A stretch of 64,000 bases of DNA from Lenzites betulinus. Taxonomy: Eukaryota; Basidiomycota; Agaricomycetes; Polyporales; Polyporaceae. Of the stretch, positions 1-13,300 are shown piece by piece (positions within the stretch are counted from its first letter, which is position 1; every line of letters begins with the position of its first letter). Both the position numbers and the translations under genes were made by a program. A model generated the notes under the pieces. The model was not told where the DNA came from. It saw only the letters and a list, made by a program, of their open reading frames with translations, and did not search any database. Location: contig JABYQU010000037.1 in assembly GCA_022264855.1 (NCBI GenBank), forward strand, positions 186,001 to 250,000, read 5' to 3'.

Positions 1-854
1 GCCGACTCCAAGACCGGGCTCGCATGGCCCCTGCACGACGTATTAAGCCCGAAGCCTTCTCAGCGCAAGCAAACAGGCTCGAGATGGGATCGCGGAAGTT
101 CTAGGCAATGCGCCTACTACATGCCCCGTGGCACTGCATCGAGGCCTGTGAGCGTAAATGTCAGCGAACCACCAGCGGCCTGGTACCTTCGTATACGTCA
201 GGCGAGGGGCCACAGGGGCCAGAAGAACGCGCGCAGAAGCTCACGGGGCGCGTCTTCCGCCGCGTCCATCTGGTAAAGTCCCCTTCGTGACCCATCGCTG
301 TCCATCGCGCGCGCGTTCCGTTCACACTGCGGCGGCGTCGATGCCAGCGCATGCCGCGACGGTGCGCCCGGGTGGGGGCGTGCGTGCTGCCGTGCACGTC
401 GGGCTATCTGTTGCAGCGGATGATGATGTCCCTTTTCACGAATCGTATCACGCAGTTACGCCCCCATGCGGCGCTCATCGACATCCGTGACCAATCCGGA
501 GGGCAGGAACGGTCAGCGGCCGTGTCGCGGCCGCGGCCGTCTGCTGGCGTGTCGGTGGATGGGAATGTCTCGTTTGCCGCACCGCACACGGCGCAAGCTG
601 TGCGCGGGGGATCTGCAGTGCCGCACAAGCTAGCAGGAGGGCGCGGGGGGGCGCCGAGGTGGTCCGGATGCTGTTCTTTTCATTTTGGGCCGCGTCGGGG
701 GCGGGGACCTGGGAGGCGCCCGCCACGGCGCCGGCGGTCGGGAGCGTAACCGGCAAACGCCGGGGCCAAAAACCACGCGCCAGTTGGCGCAGCGAAAAAG
801 TCGCCCGAGAGCGTCCCCTCCCTCTCTCCCGACCGTCACGTCCACGTCCTCGCT
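1..854. other. Gene-free GC-rich left flank
   Basis: I see no supportable gene here. Short open frames exist on both strands but have Arg/Ala/Pro-rich, low-complexity translations of the kind produced by GC-rich DNA, and none shows a recognisable domain. The right part, from about 780, is pyrimidine-rich just before the elongase start and is probably its promoter and 5' leader. Confidence 0.5.
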
Positions 855-2094
855 ATGGCCTCCCTCTCGGATTTCCTGTACGACCGCCTCCATCTCGCGT
901 CCCTCGGTCTCCCCTTCCACTACACGCACTATGTGCCCGGCAAGACCCTGCTCTCGACGCCGGTCGAGGTCTTCCCGACCCTCGCCGCCTACCTCGTCAT
1001 CATCTTCAGCGTCCAGGCGTGGATGAAGGACAGGCCCGCGTACAGGCTGCAGTTCTTGTTCCGCCTGCACAATGCTTTCCTGAGCAGCGGCAGTCTCCTG
1101 CTCGTCATCCTCATGATGGAGGAGGTCATCCCGATGTACTACCAGCACGGCACCTTCTGGGCCCTTTGCCACGACGACATGTGGACCTCTGTGAGCGGCA
1201 ACAACGTCCTGCGTAGCCGCGCGCGTACTGACGGCGCGTGCAGAAACTCGAATTTTACTACCTGATCAACTATTACTTCAAGTACATCGAGCTCATAGAC
1301 ACCGTGTTCCTCGCGCTCAAGAAGAAGCCTCTCGGTAAGCATGACGCGAATAACGCGTCATCATCGCCCGCTCAACGTCCGTTTAGCATTCCTGCATGTT
1401 TTCCACCACTCTGCAACGGCTCTCCTATGCTACACTCAGCTTAATGGGAAGACTAGCGTCGTGAGTGCCACGTCGCTCCGTCACCGTGTTCACGGCGTTT
1501 AACGCGATTTGATAGCAATGGGTCCCTATCTCAATCAACCTCACCGTCCATGTGATCATGTGTAAGTGCATTCTCGTCATCTGGGTGATGACCGCTCATA
1601 GCGTCGGGCAGACTACTACTACTATGCGACCGCCGGTGGTGCCAGGATATGGGTATGTTCTTGGTGGCGTCCGACCCTGTACCGCTCACTAACGATTCCT
1701 GCAGTGGAAGAAGTACCTCACGACCTTCCAGATTATTCAGTTCGTCATCGACCTGTTTGTTGTCTACTTCGCCAGTACGTACACTTGTCGTTTTTGCTGC
1801 CCTGCTAGAACTCCGCTCACAACGATCACTAGCGTACTCGTACTATGCTGCCAACTACTTCCCCCACTGGCCCGCGCTGGGTAGCTGCGCTGGAACTGAA
1901 AATGCTGCGATCTTTGGCTGTGCGCTGCTCTCAAGTTATCTGCTGCTGTTTATCAAGTTCTACATCGACACATACAACAAACCCAAGGGCAAGAAGTCTG
2001 TCGCTAACGGCAAGGCGAACGGGTACGTCACGGCTCCAATAGGCAGAATCGTCGGGTGCTGATTTGAAGTGATTGCAGTCACAAAACCGAGTAA
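855..2094 (+). CDS. Fatty acid elongase, ELO (GNS1/SUR4) family
   Basis: Condensing enzyme (3-ketoacyl-CoA synthase) of very-long-chain fatty acid elongation, expected in the ER membrane. My spliced model has eight exons (855-1190, 1244-1334, 1387-1460, 1516-1561, 1612-1652, 1705-1774, 1833-2022, 2079-2094), 864 coding bases, 287 residues, a usual length for fungal ELO proteins. Diagnostic sequence is the histidine box [13 protein letters not shown] at 1387-1425, preceded by the family motif around [20 protein letters not shown] and followed by a long Tyr run and the [10 protein letters not shown] segment. Several hydrophobic stretches fit a multi-pass protein. The C-terminus is lysine-rich (NKPKGKKS, ending GHKTE), resembling an ER-retrieval-type tail. 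Chain-length preference among the ELO1/FEN1/SUR4 types cannot be read from the sequence. Confidence 0.93.
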
Positions 2095-3068
2095 ACGCCT
2101 CCAGGTGCACTATGCATCGGGCCACGAAACTCGATATCCCCCACCCTCCTCCCCACCGCACTAGCTTGGCGGGTCCTGTTGATACCCTAAAGCCGTCCCG
2201 TTGGTGCATTTGATCCGGACTCTCCTGCTTAAGTTCTCGTCTCTCTTTCAGTACATTTTACGGTATATCACGTTTAGTTGTAAACTGGGGCGCCCTTGTA
2301 GAGCGTGCAAGGCAATACAAATCACGCAGAGGAACGATGCAGAGGCAATGTCACTGGTGCGAGACTGGACAGCGTTGTGTGTTGCGAGGTATGCCGTTAC
2401 TCGACTACGGATCCGCCCAGGGAGCGCCAGGCGCACGTTGAACGTTGAACGGCGGCGGCAACGAACATATTAATTACACCGGAGAAGAACGCGCCGGAGG
2501 TGATTGTGAGACGTCTCAGCTCGGTGTTTGTTGAAGAATGAATGGCGATGGAGGTGTCAGAGCTGCGAGGATACCAACCGCCACGGAGTGGATTGAGCGG
2601 GGTGAGGCCACGGAGGGGGGACGCGCGTGGCGAGAAGGAGGACGGACCGAGCCTGGGCCGCGGACTAGGGTGGTGGCCCTGCAGCCCACACCGTCTCATC
2701 CCGCCGCTCGCTGCACCTTCTCGCCATCCCCCTGGATCCGTGTCCTGCTCCGTTGTCATGTTGTGAGGCCGCCCCATCCTGCCCACACATCCATCTCCCC
2801 AATATCCTTCCATACCAGTTCCCACTTTGCGCCGCTTTGTCACGCCCGGTCGGCCCATATATCTAGGCTTCCGCCACGCCGCGACCACAGCCAGATATCT
2901 CCCCGCCCACTATCGTCCCTGACGCGCCCTCAGCGAGCTCTCGTCGTCGTACCTCAGATCTGGCTGTAAGCCCCGTGCAGTACAGCTGCCTGTTCCCAGC
3001 ACAGTACCCCGAGAGACCCGAATAGCCTGCGCCCCTCGCCGCCGTCCGAGAAGATCGGGCCCGCCCGG
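2095..3068. other. Intergenic: elongase 3' end and RasGAP promoter
   Basis: No gene is supported. An AT-rich patch near 2465 (aacatattaattacac) and C/T-rich tracts from about 2690 to 2900 precede the next gene and fit a basidiomycete promoter/5' UTR. The open frames here overlap on both strands and have no recognisable content. Confidence 0.45.
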
Positions 3069-6000
3069 ATGGAGAGGGAATTCTACGTGTCCGTCGAGCT
3101 CTACGTCTCCGCAAAGGCCGCCGCGGCGCTGAAGAAGGTGCGCGATCTCGGCTACCGTTTCCTGGGCCTTGGTTGATCTGCGTCCCTGCCCCTCGGGATC
3201 ACCGCGTCCTCCTTTAGCCGCCCACCAAGAAGGCCGCAGACAAACGCGACCACAACGCCCGTGCCGCGTCGTCCAGCGGCGATGCCGCCCAGAAGAAGGT
3301 CAAAGGTGCGTGCGGCGGCGCAGGCGGCGTGGCGCGTGCTTATATGCGTATGCTCGAGCAGAGAAGACCAGCTGGCTTGGGATCGGACGCAGTCCCACTG
3401 GCGCAGGCCAGTGGAGGCCCGCCCGATGCAAGCTTGTCGAGGAGGAAGAGGGCTGCCTGCTGAATATTTATGTGGATGTGCGTATGCCCCCGCCGCCCCG
3501 CCCGATTGAGTGGCTGAACCCGCCGCGGCGCACAGGACACTATCTTATACCGATCTATCTACATGTACCTGCTGAACCACACCGACATCCGCGCCGTCCA
3601 CCGCTCGCTGTTCGAGCGCCGCAACTGCATCGGCATCTTCTCCGTCGCGTAAGCCCGCCGTTCCCACCGCGCGCCGCCGCGCGACGCGTCGCTGACGTCA
3701 TTCCCACCCGCAGGGGCCAGATGCGCGGCGCGGGCCCGACGACCGAGCCGCTGTACGTGCAGTTCGAGGACGACGAGACGGCGAACACGTGGCTCGCGTT
3801 CCTGCGCTCGTACGCGATGCCCGAGGTGTACGGCCGCTGGCTCTCGCCCGACGACGGCGGGCTCTACCGCATGTGGCGCCAGGTCGACCTCTCGTGCATC
3901 CAGGGCCGCAACCTCGGCGTGACGCGCCCGCTGGCGGACGAGCCGGCGCTCGCGGACCAGGACGCGAAGCAGGACGCGGACGCGATCGACATGGACGTGT
4001 TCTGCGAGGTGTTCGTGAACGGCACGCTGTGCGGGCGCACGACTGTCAAGAAGGGCATCGGCTCGCCGGACTGGCACGAGCGCTTCGTCCTCCCGGACCT
4101 CCCGCCATTCGAGAATCTGGAGATTGTGGTGTGGCGCGAGAAACGCCTCACGAAGCCGATCGTTATTGGCACTGTGGTGATCGTGCTTGTGAACTTCCGC
4201 CGCGGCGAGGCGGTGGAGGGGTGGTTCCCGGTGTTGCATGGAAGCCAGGCGTCCAGCACACAGGCGGGCGAGATGAGGCTCAAAGTTCGAGTGGATGAGT
4301 ACGTGTTTGGTGAACACGCGTTTGTTTGATAGCTGCTGACAGTCGCACAGAGAGATTATCTTGCCATGCCAGGTTTATGCGAAGCTGTTGAGGGTACCTA
4401 GATCTTAGCCTTCGTTGAGACTCCTTCCACTAACTTGTTGTGCCGGTTAGACATTGCATTCGCGGAATCACCTCGACTGGATGCGCGAGCTGGAGACCAA
4501 GCTGAAGACGAAGAACGTCAACAGCAACATCATGTCGATCGCTATAGCGAAGAACGTGCTGTTGGAGAACATCATGGAGCTCGCAGACCGCGAGGTCGAC
4601 GGCACACTCACCTGTGAGTACCCATTGCCCTCCCGAAGACAGCCGACTCACGCGTCCCCCGGCAGCCCACAACACGCTATTGTAAGTTTCTGCGTCATCC
4701 TTCTGCACGCGTGTTCCTGAAACGCTTCTCGTAGCCGGGGCAACACGGTCTTCACGAAGACGGTGGAGCTGTACATGTCGTGGTATGGCATGCCCTTCCT
4801 CGAGGCCAGCGTAGGTGCGACGATCCGCCGGCTCTGCTCCGAGAAGGTCGCAATAGAGGTCGACCCGGTCCGCCTCGGCAAGGGCCCGAAGTCGATCGAG
4901 CGCAACGTGGAGCTGCTCGTAACGTGGTGCAAGGAGTTCTGGGACCACATCTACGACGCGCGCACGCAGTGTCCCCCGTATGTCTCATTTCATTTCATCT
5001 CGGCTCGCGGGCACCGTGAGGCGTGATACGTGAGGCGTGGGCTAATCTGGGAAATACAGGGAGCTCCGGCGGATGTTCGAGCATATACGGAAGCTGGTGG
5101 AGAGTCGGTATCGGGTACGGGACGAGCAGAACCGCGAGCTGCCGTGGCAGAGCGTGTCTGCGTTCTGCTTCCTGCGCTTCATTGTGCCGGCGATCCTCCA
5201 TCCGCACCTTTTCGGCCTGCTGCCCGGTATGACCGATGCTCATGTTGTATGTATTGCTCCACTGACACGATGACGGTACAGGCTTGCCCGATGCGCCGAT
5301 TCAGCGCAGTCTTACCTTGATTGCGAAGGTGATACAGAGCCTGGCTAACCTGAACCCAGTCAGTGCATTTTATATATTTTACAATACCGAGCTACCTACT
5401 GACTACCGCACCCACAGAACGTGCAGAAGGAAGAGTATATGCGCGGTGTCAAGGATTTCATGAAAGACAGTCTCCAAGCAATGATTGATTACATCGTTGT
5501 CGTGTCCACACCCGACACCGGTAGCAAAGGCCCGAGCATGCCGCTCACTTCCGACAAGCACGAACGGCTGCGCATAATGAATGCCCTCCATCAGCGGAGC
5601 GCGAACGCCCCGATCCTGCACCGCGAGGCGATCCCGCTCCTGCCATACCTGCTCGACATCCCGCGCCATCTCGCCGTCATAACCTCCGTAGTCGTGCGGT
5701 ACTCACGCACCCAGAACCACCCACCGCCGAAGCCGATCGGCGGCGGCGGCACGAACAACAACGCCAACAACGCGGACGACCGCTTCTTCGCCGACTTCTG
5801 CTCGCGCTGCCTCGAGGTCGAGGAGCAGGCCCTCTTCCGCGTCAGCAAGCTCGCCGCGAAGCCGCGCAGGCAGCACTCGGAGCCCGCCATCTTCCCGCTG
5901 CCGCGCATGCCCGCCCAGATCCCGCTCCCGCCCTCCCCGTCGTCCCCGCTCAAGTCGCCCATCCGCGGGCGCAAGAGCTCGTGCGCGACGAGCCCCCGCC

Positions 6001-6341
6001 CGCGCTCACGCAAGTCGAGCCGGGCGTCCTCGAACCACGGCCCAGATAGTCCCACCAGATCCCCGCCGGCGCCGCCGAGGCCCTCGTTACCCGAACCGCG
6101 CTCGTTCTTCCAGCCACCGCCGTCGCCGCTCTCGTCGCCGATAGCAGAGGACGAGCGGTCGCGCCGCGCACGCGCGCCTCTGGGGCATCATCCCCGCTCG
6201 ACCTCGACGGACTCGCCCTTTGCGCGACGACGCGTGGGCGACCCCCTCTTGTCGCCGACCTCTGAGACCTCTGTCGAGCTCGGGGATGACGCGGGCAAGC
6301 GGCGCCGGAACATATTCCGCTCTATCCTGACAAGACGCTAG
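3069..6341 (+). CDS. Ras GTPase-activating protein with PH and C2 domains
   Basis: Predicted GAP for a Ras-family GTPase at the membrane. Twelve exons (3069-3137, 3218-3305, 3362-3477, 3536-3648, 3714-4298, 4351-4393, 4451-4613, 4666-4681, 4735-4977, 5060-5226, 5282-5358, 5418-6341) sum to 2604 bases, 867 residues. Residues about 50-190 look like a PH domain (WRPARCKLVEEEEG, then LLNHTDIRAVHRSLFERRN). Residues about 230-330 are C2-like (DVFCEVFVNGTLCGRTTVKK). The RasGAP domain has the arginine finger in LFRGNTVFTKTVELYM and the FLR motif in FCFLRFIVPAILHP. The C-terminal ~200 residues are Ser/Pro/Arg-rich and probably disordered and phosphorylated. The architecture resembles fungal Bud2/Gap1-type GAPs, so Rap/Rsr1-like or Ras is the likely target; this is inference. 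The exact first Met is uncertain because exon 1 is short. Confidence 0.88.
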
Positions 6342-6533
6342 TCGCCGTTGTCCCAGCTACTTATCCTGACCCATTCGCTGACCGCTGGCCACTCCTTTGT
6401 TGTTGTTGTTTTGGGCTCCTGCACCACGCTCTCCTGCTCGGGTGTATTACTACGATTAGTTGTCGCTGCCCTGTACGTCGTATACATCCAATAGATACAA
6501 TCCATATAGCATACACAGTCCGAAGTAAGGTGG
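6342..6533. other. Short convergent spacer
   Basis: 192 bases lie between the stop codons of the convergent RasGAP and AP-2 alpha genes. It must hold both 3' ends; no other content is seen. Confidence 0.5.
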
Positions 6534-9500
6534 TCAAAGCGTACGCTTCTCCGCCGTCGCGGAGGGCGCCTCTGCGGTGAGTGGCTTCTGCAGGAGTTTC
6601 TGCGCCTCGGACGCGACGTCCTCTGAAGTACTGCGTATCGTGATACGGGATAGCTGTCGACACGTAAATCAGCCTGAGTGAACGACTCCGCCATGGTGGG
6701 GTGAGATTCTTACCTTGGCCTCCCTGTTCGGTTCCAATCGCAACAGACACCCCACCTTCCCATCCGCCGCGGTGTGCACAATCCCCGCGCCGACGACGTT
6801 GGTCGGGTTCGGATCGACGCCCTCCAGAACCTGGAACCCGTACCCCGACACGACGAGCTTCTGCCGCGCCTGGTCGATGTGGCCCGTCGCGTCGAGCGAG
6901 ATCGGGAAGATGCTCTGCGCCTCGCGCGGCGGGCCCCCGATGAGCTTCCAGCGCTCGAAGAAGTCCGCCGCGCCGAGCTTGACGCCCTCGAGGAACTTCG
7001 TGACGACGATCGGGAGGCGCACCGCGATCGTCTGGTGCGAGCCCGCGAGGAAGGAGACGACGAGCACGGGCGCGGCGCGGAACACGCGCTTGCACTCGAC
7101 CTGCACGACCTGCTGGATCTGCGTGCGCGGTGCGAGCGTGCTGGGCGCGATCTTCACGAACGACGCGGAGAGCGCGTCGCCCTCCTCCGTGTGCAGCGAC
7201 GTCGTGAACGACGTCAGTGGGGCGGACATCTTGTTCCCGATGTACACCGCGACCTGTCCGAGCGGGCCCTGGTAGCGCGACTTGATGCCGACCTGGATCT
7301 GCACGTCCTCGTAGAGCACGCCTTCGGCGGTGTAGAGCAGCTTTTCGTACCAGCGGTCGACGTTGGCGCCGGCGGTGAGACGGGGGATGCCCTTGGCGAT
7401 GAGCGTGGCTGACAGTTCCGTGGAAGGGGACATGGCGACGGGGGAAGAAGTGATGTCCAGGCCTGCGAGTGAGCTGGCAATATCTTGGGAGATGTCGCCA
7501 TTGGAGGTCGACCCTTGTCCGTTCGTGTCCGCCGACTTGCGCACCATCCTCGAGGGCTGGCGCTCCAGGGTGCCATTGGTGTGGATTTGCTTCTTGTTGA
7601 GGCGGTTGATGAGGGCGCTTTCGCGCGGAGGGAAAGGCGGGATCTCTTCGCAGACATTCTGCAGGAGCTCATCCTCGTCTGGCCGCTGCGCAATGGCGTA
7701 GAATTCGCAGGCGCGTTGCTGAAGGTCGACGTCCAGAACGTGTCGATAGCGTTCGAATACGTTCACGAGTTGAGGCTTGATCTCGGGGAAGACGTTGACC
7801 CACTTGATGTACGTCGAGAGAAGCATTGCTCGCGTGGGCGCCATGCAGAATTGCGACTTAGAGTGGAGCACCTGGAACTGCTCGATCGGACTGTATCCAG
7901 CCTCGTTTGCAATCAGGTGTCCGTATTCTCCAAGGATGTAGCCTAGACAAAAGTTCAATTTTGAACTATTCAAGAGTGTAAATCACATACCGCCCACTTT
8001 CACCAAGCTTTCATGTGACGAGGGGGACTTTAAATATTCGAAGACGACTTTCGCCGCATAAGCTTGGAGATCCTCCGTATTCGTCACGATCTGTACGACG
8101 CGATACCAGACTTCCTCCCCGACATGGTCGCCCGCAGCACTGAGCAGCTCCAGTATGGTGTCGACATACCACTTATACGTGCCCGCATACTTTTCGGTCA
8201 GGACGGCGATCTTGAGAACCATCTCTTCTCGAAGACCGTAGTCTGCCACTTTCAAATATCGGAGCAGTTCGCCTACAATGAGCTCGGAGTTGTCCACGTC
8301 GCACATGCTGTAAAGCAGGTCCAACGCTCGTCGCCGTACGGAGATGTCCTTGTCACGTAGGGACAGAATGATTGTGCCTTGGTGGTTCTTGATAGCGCTC
8401 AGGTTGTCAGTGCGCGCCGCGAGATGCGCCATAGTGTCCAAGCCTAGGTAGCGGACGTTGGTCTCCTTCGAGCTGATAAACCGGGCGAGCAGCACAGCAG
8501 CAGTGTTCACCAGTGGCGAGTTCGTGTCCAGATGTATCGCAAGGTTAATAGCCTCAAAGAGAACGGCGTGCTGAGCGTTGTTATGTTGCACGTTTCGAGA
8601 GGGCTCGTTGCAGTTGTTCATGATGGTCTGTAGGACCTCCTGTAGCATGACTTGCAATGTCGGATCGTCTGAATGTCACGAGTAGTGAGCATATTATACA
8701 ATAGCAGCTAAATGCAGAACATACCAGAGGGCGGATAATACTGCAAAAGCCGCAAGAGCTTGACTTGCAGCCAAGGGATAGGAACCTTATAGTATGAGTA
8801 TGTCGCCGCATACTCATGCTCGACGACCAACTATAACCGAAGGTTACAAGAGCAAATGTAAACCAATAAGAGGATGCGCACGCGGTTGAGTCGATCGACA
8901 GCTTTCTGATAGCAAATAGTGAAAGCATCCAAGTGATCTTGAGCCAGAGCGAGGATCAAGCTAGTCACACATAGCACGACACCCTACGACTATGTCAGCC
9001 GTGGATAGAAGTGCGGGGACGAGAGCCCTCACTAGGTCTGGGTTGTCCATTATCGATACTATACGCAGTGCCCATTCCTGTGCCGGAATGACGTCAGGAT
9101 GTTTTCTGTAGAGCCTGAGCAGGGTGAGGGCAGCCTTCTTGCGCACGAACGTCTCCGACGTGCTATGGGTATATCAGACATATAATTCAATGGGGAAGGC
9201 CAATGAACTGACGGTGAAATCAAGAGGCGGTGTACGTCCTCAGCAAGTGCTTCGGCCATTTCCTGACTACCGACATTGGCAATGGCATGGAGGGCAAGAC
9301 AGTTGTGGATCTCGTTGTTGTCATTCAAGTCTTTCCGGATAGAATTCACTACGAGCCGCAGGAAGTCGGAGTTCTCGTGCATGAGCAGCGTTACAGCAAG
9401 GTAGCCCTATACATACCAATTTGAGTTGCAATGTGCTACAGGCAAGACTCTGGACATGCTCACGATCTGCTTTTCGCTGTACTTTGAGCTTGATATCAAG

Positions 9501-9885
9501 TTCACAGCTTCCATGTGGCCGACGTCCACTTTGTATCCCAAGATATATGTGAAGATGACCTTCGCAACATACCTGAGCGCAATGGATTGAGCACGCTACA
9601 CATGAAGTCAAGGTGATGTTCACGAGCTCACTTCTTCTTCTGGTATCCGTCCAGGTTCCCATCTACCAGAAGGTCAAGTACTGCGCCGCTGTATATGGGA
9701 AGACAACATACCCTTGAAGCGTTTACGGATATTGGCCATCTCCTTGTTAATCCGTTTCTCCTCGAGCTCCCGGACGCGTGCACCGCGGATGTCCGCGATG
9801 AACTAACAACCCATTTGTCGGTCTAGTTCCACAAGGAGCACGCATTCCAACACACCTGCGTCAGGCCTCGCATATTTGTCGCCAT
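6534..9885 (-). CDS. APL3: AP-2 complex subunit alpha (alpha-adaptin)
   Basis: Large subunit of the AP-2 clathrin adaptor, which links cargo, PIP2 and clathrin at the plasma membrane. It starts [10 protein letters not shown] at 9885, then [19 protein letters not shown], the typical alpha-adaptin N-terminus. The trunk is helical-repeat sequence read in several exons, for example [41 protein letters not shown] and [21 protein letters not shown] hinge with Ser/Pro-rich sequence follows, then the appendage ear near 6720-7340 ([19 protein letters not shown]). The last exon, about 6534-6640, uses the second of two AG sites after NREAK and ends [20 protein letters not shown]; this frame fits the family ear end better than the first AG. 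Estimated length is about 940 residues. Exon edges near 9000-9700 were not all fixed. Confidence 0.92.
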
Positions 9886-10339
9886 GGTGGTATATCGTTA
9901 GTGCGGGGATGCCGCTAGCGGTGACAGATGTATTGTGGGGAAATTAGAGCAGATGATGGGCGTGCAGAGCGTAATAACAGATAGGTGAGCGAGAACGCGC
10001 TGTCTAAGTCAGCGCATCGACGGCGGAGACTAAATACTGCAGTAAGGAGTTGCTGGTCGCTGGGAGGACGCGTATAGCAGCACAACGCACACTTTGATCG
10101 AGACTGCAATATGTGCGTCACGTGCGCGTGCCTACATCCTGTCCGGATGGCGAGTGAGTGCTCTGTTCGAGGTTCCCAGCATCCAAATCGCGGGTAGCAC
10201 GTAAGAAACAAAGCGAGTTCCATTACACAATCGATGCTGAGAGTAGGGATTATAGTTCGTTACTATGACAAGTCGCCCTCCTTCTACTGCCTCTCAACTC
10301 TTTCCCGGCCCTCTAACGGCCATCACACTTCACTTCGTC
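9886..10339. other. Intergenic: AP-2 alpha promoter and helicase 3' end
   Basis: Nothing gene-like is supported. The part near 9886-10000 should be the AP-2 alpha promoter and the part next to 10339 the helicase 3' UTR. Confidence 0.45.
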
Positions 10340-13300
10340 CTACTGCCTCGACAACCGACTAGGAGTGCTGGGTCTGGACGAGTACGCAGAGCCCGGGCCG
10401 TAAGGCGTCGAGTAGCCTGACCGGGAGCCGCTGCTGTACGGCGGGAGGCGGACGGACGCCAGCGAGGGCGAGGCCATCGGCGTGCCCGGCCGCGAGTTGT
10501 TCTGCGACTGCATCGCGACGCGGAAAGTGCTGTAATGGTTCAGGATGCGCACGACGTCCATCGTCATCAGGTCGAGCTCCTTCATTTCCGTGTCCGACAG
10601 GGGCACATTCGTCAGATCCTGGTCCTCATCGTCGCCCGACTCGTCCTCGCGCCCGCCGTCGTAGGTGAGCGGCTTGCGGTATTGCTGCGCCTTGCGCTGC
10701 CGGCTCGCGATGATACCCTGGAAGACCCGGAGCATACAGTCCTCCATCATGACCTTCAGCCGTCCGAGATCGTCAAGCACGTCCGTACGTCCAATGACGG
10801 GTAGCCATTCGTCGCAATCCAAACCGCGCGGTGTGACAGAGATCCGGTACGCGCCGAAGAGGACGTAGGTGAGAGGGTCCAGACGGGTAGTGGCGACCAG
10901 ATACTTGTCTGCATTGTGGCTCGTCGAGATATTCTGCCTCTTCTCCATGAAGGCGACAATCTGCTTTTCAACGTGCGGACGGTCGTTGTCGTTCATTTGC
11001 TTCTTGCGGTGGTTGACACTCGAAGGGTGGACGATCACAACCTACAAGGCATAGTCAGCGATGCCCAGCGGACACAGAGCCGCGTTACGCACTTTGTCAA
11101 CAGCCGTCCGATAGGTTCTCTCGCCAGTTCTGATAGCGAACTTCGGCTGGCAAGCGATGGCAATAAGGGCGGCGAGCAGCGGCAACGAGTCGTTGTGCTC
11201 ATTTAGCTGGGAAGGGATGTGGGGAACCTCACGGGAACGCGCCCCAGGTGGGACATACGCCATCTTGCCCGTTCCACCCGCAGTGATATCGATGACGCCG
11301 ATATCGTACAATGACTTTAGAAGGTGATCCTTCACTTTCTGGATATTGATCAACGTCGGCTTCGAAAGGAAGTTGTCCTGGCAGAACCGGTTGGCCGACA
11401 CGTACAGGCCCTGGCTCTGCAGCGCCCACCACTCGCGGTAAGCACGTAGCGCAGCGAGGGTATCTGAACGGAACTCCTCGGGCGTCCAGGAGTTCTTGCG
11501 CGCCTGTGCCTCCGCTTTGACGTGCATCGGCGCAACGAAAGGCTCGCGTGAGCCCATGATGGCGGCCAGCGTAAGAGCCGCGTCCAAGCAACGGAAGAAT
11601 GACCCGAAAAGGACAAGACGTCCGAGGCGAGGGTCCACGGGGAGCTGGAGCAAAACGTTGCCCAAAGAGGTGAGGTTGTTGTTGCCGTCGAGGGCACCAA
11701 CCATGTGAAGCGAATGGATCGCAGCTTCGACGCGGTCGGGCGAGGGAGGCTCGATAGTCGCCGCGAGCACCTCCTGGATAGTCATGCCGGGGAAGTTGAG
11801 CGCCTTGACGTGCATAACGACGTTCTCCAGGTCTACACGTTTCATCTCGACTGTCTGGTGAGGGTGCAGTTCATCCGCATGTCTCCGGCTAAGGATACCA
11901 TAGTACTCTCCAGGACGATGACGACCTGCACGACCGGCACGTTGATTGAGATTTGACGAGCCAACCCACGCAGATACGAGGTTAGAGATGTGACGAGCCG
12001 GGTCGTAGCGCTGCTCCTTAACGCGGGCGGCATCGACGACGTAAACGACATCAGGGATGGTTACAGAGGTTTCCGCGATGTTGGTGGAGAGGATGATCCG
12101 GCGTACGCCCGCAGGAGGAGGTTCGAAGATAGCTTGCTGCTCAGCAACAGGGATGGTAGAGTGCAGAAGATGAATGCTGAATCGGCTCGAGTCGTTGAAG
12201 TTGAACCCCAGAGGTTTCGAGCGTTCGTCGGTGAGGGCTCGGCGGACCGAGCTGATGTCGTCCCAGCCAGGCAAAAACACGAGCACGTGACCGTCGTCAG
12301 TCTTCCGAAGGACATGGGCAATCGTGAGCGCGATAAGAGGCACGGGCAGCTCGAGGTCGTCGGTGTCGCGAGAGTGCTCCCTGATGGTCGGCGTAGCAGA
12401 GCGAGAAGGGACCGACAAAGACAGAGAAGAAACGCCGGGCGCATCTGGGCCAAGCTCCTGTGTCAGATATTTCCGTACGGACTCTTCCCTGAAGACCCAC
12501 GACGCCTGTGAGTCTTTCGTAAGAGCGGGAACGAAGTCGTCGAGGAAGTTTTTCTGGACGGGGAATGCGCGGCCGGGGATTTCGACGACGCCAGCCGGGG
12601 TTCCCATCTCGTCGGGGAAGTAGGTTCGGAAGAGAGTAGAGTCGATGGTTGCGCTCATGAGCACGATCTTGATCGGCTTCTTCTGCGCCCTCCGCTCCGC
12701 AAGTAGACGCTTCAATACGACAAGCATCAGGTCGATATCGACGTCGCGCTCGTGGACTTCATCGACGATGACGTGCGTGATATCGTCCATGGCGCTGCGC
12801 GAAGACGACTCCAACAGTGCGCTCTGCATCTTGCGAAGGAAGACACCGGTAGTGCAGTAGGTGACACAGCCATTGGGCTCAGGAGGCTTCGATTCGAATC
12901 GAACCTGGTAACCGATGGTACCGCGCCCGCAGGTCTCCCCACGTTCCTTGGCTACTCGTTCTGCCACACTGATAGCGGCGATTCGACGAGGTTGAGTACA
13001 GATAATGTTGCACTTCGCGCCTTCACCACGCTCGATCCATTCGTCCAGGATAAGCTGCGGAATTTGAGTGGTCTTTCCAGAGCCCGTCGCCGCCATGCAA
13101 ATCGTGACATCGTTCGCGTTGATGTGCTTCAACAGTTCTTCCGATTTGGTGAAGACCGGAAGGCTAGCGCGGGTGTTGCGTATCGCCTCCAGGTTTGGGT
13201 TGGACAAGTATGCCTGCCTACGAGAGGCAAGCTGCTGCGACTTATCGGCCAAGACGGCCGGCGACGGAGGGGGACGCCGGTAGTTGGACTGAGCCTGTGC

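Noticed and set aside
3559..4317. 252-codon minus-strand frame
   Set aside because: Lies opposite the C2 domain exon of the RasGAP gene; shadow frame.
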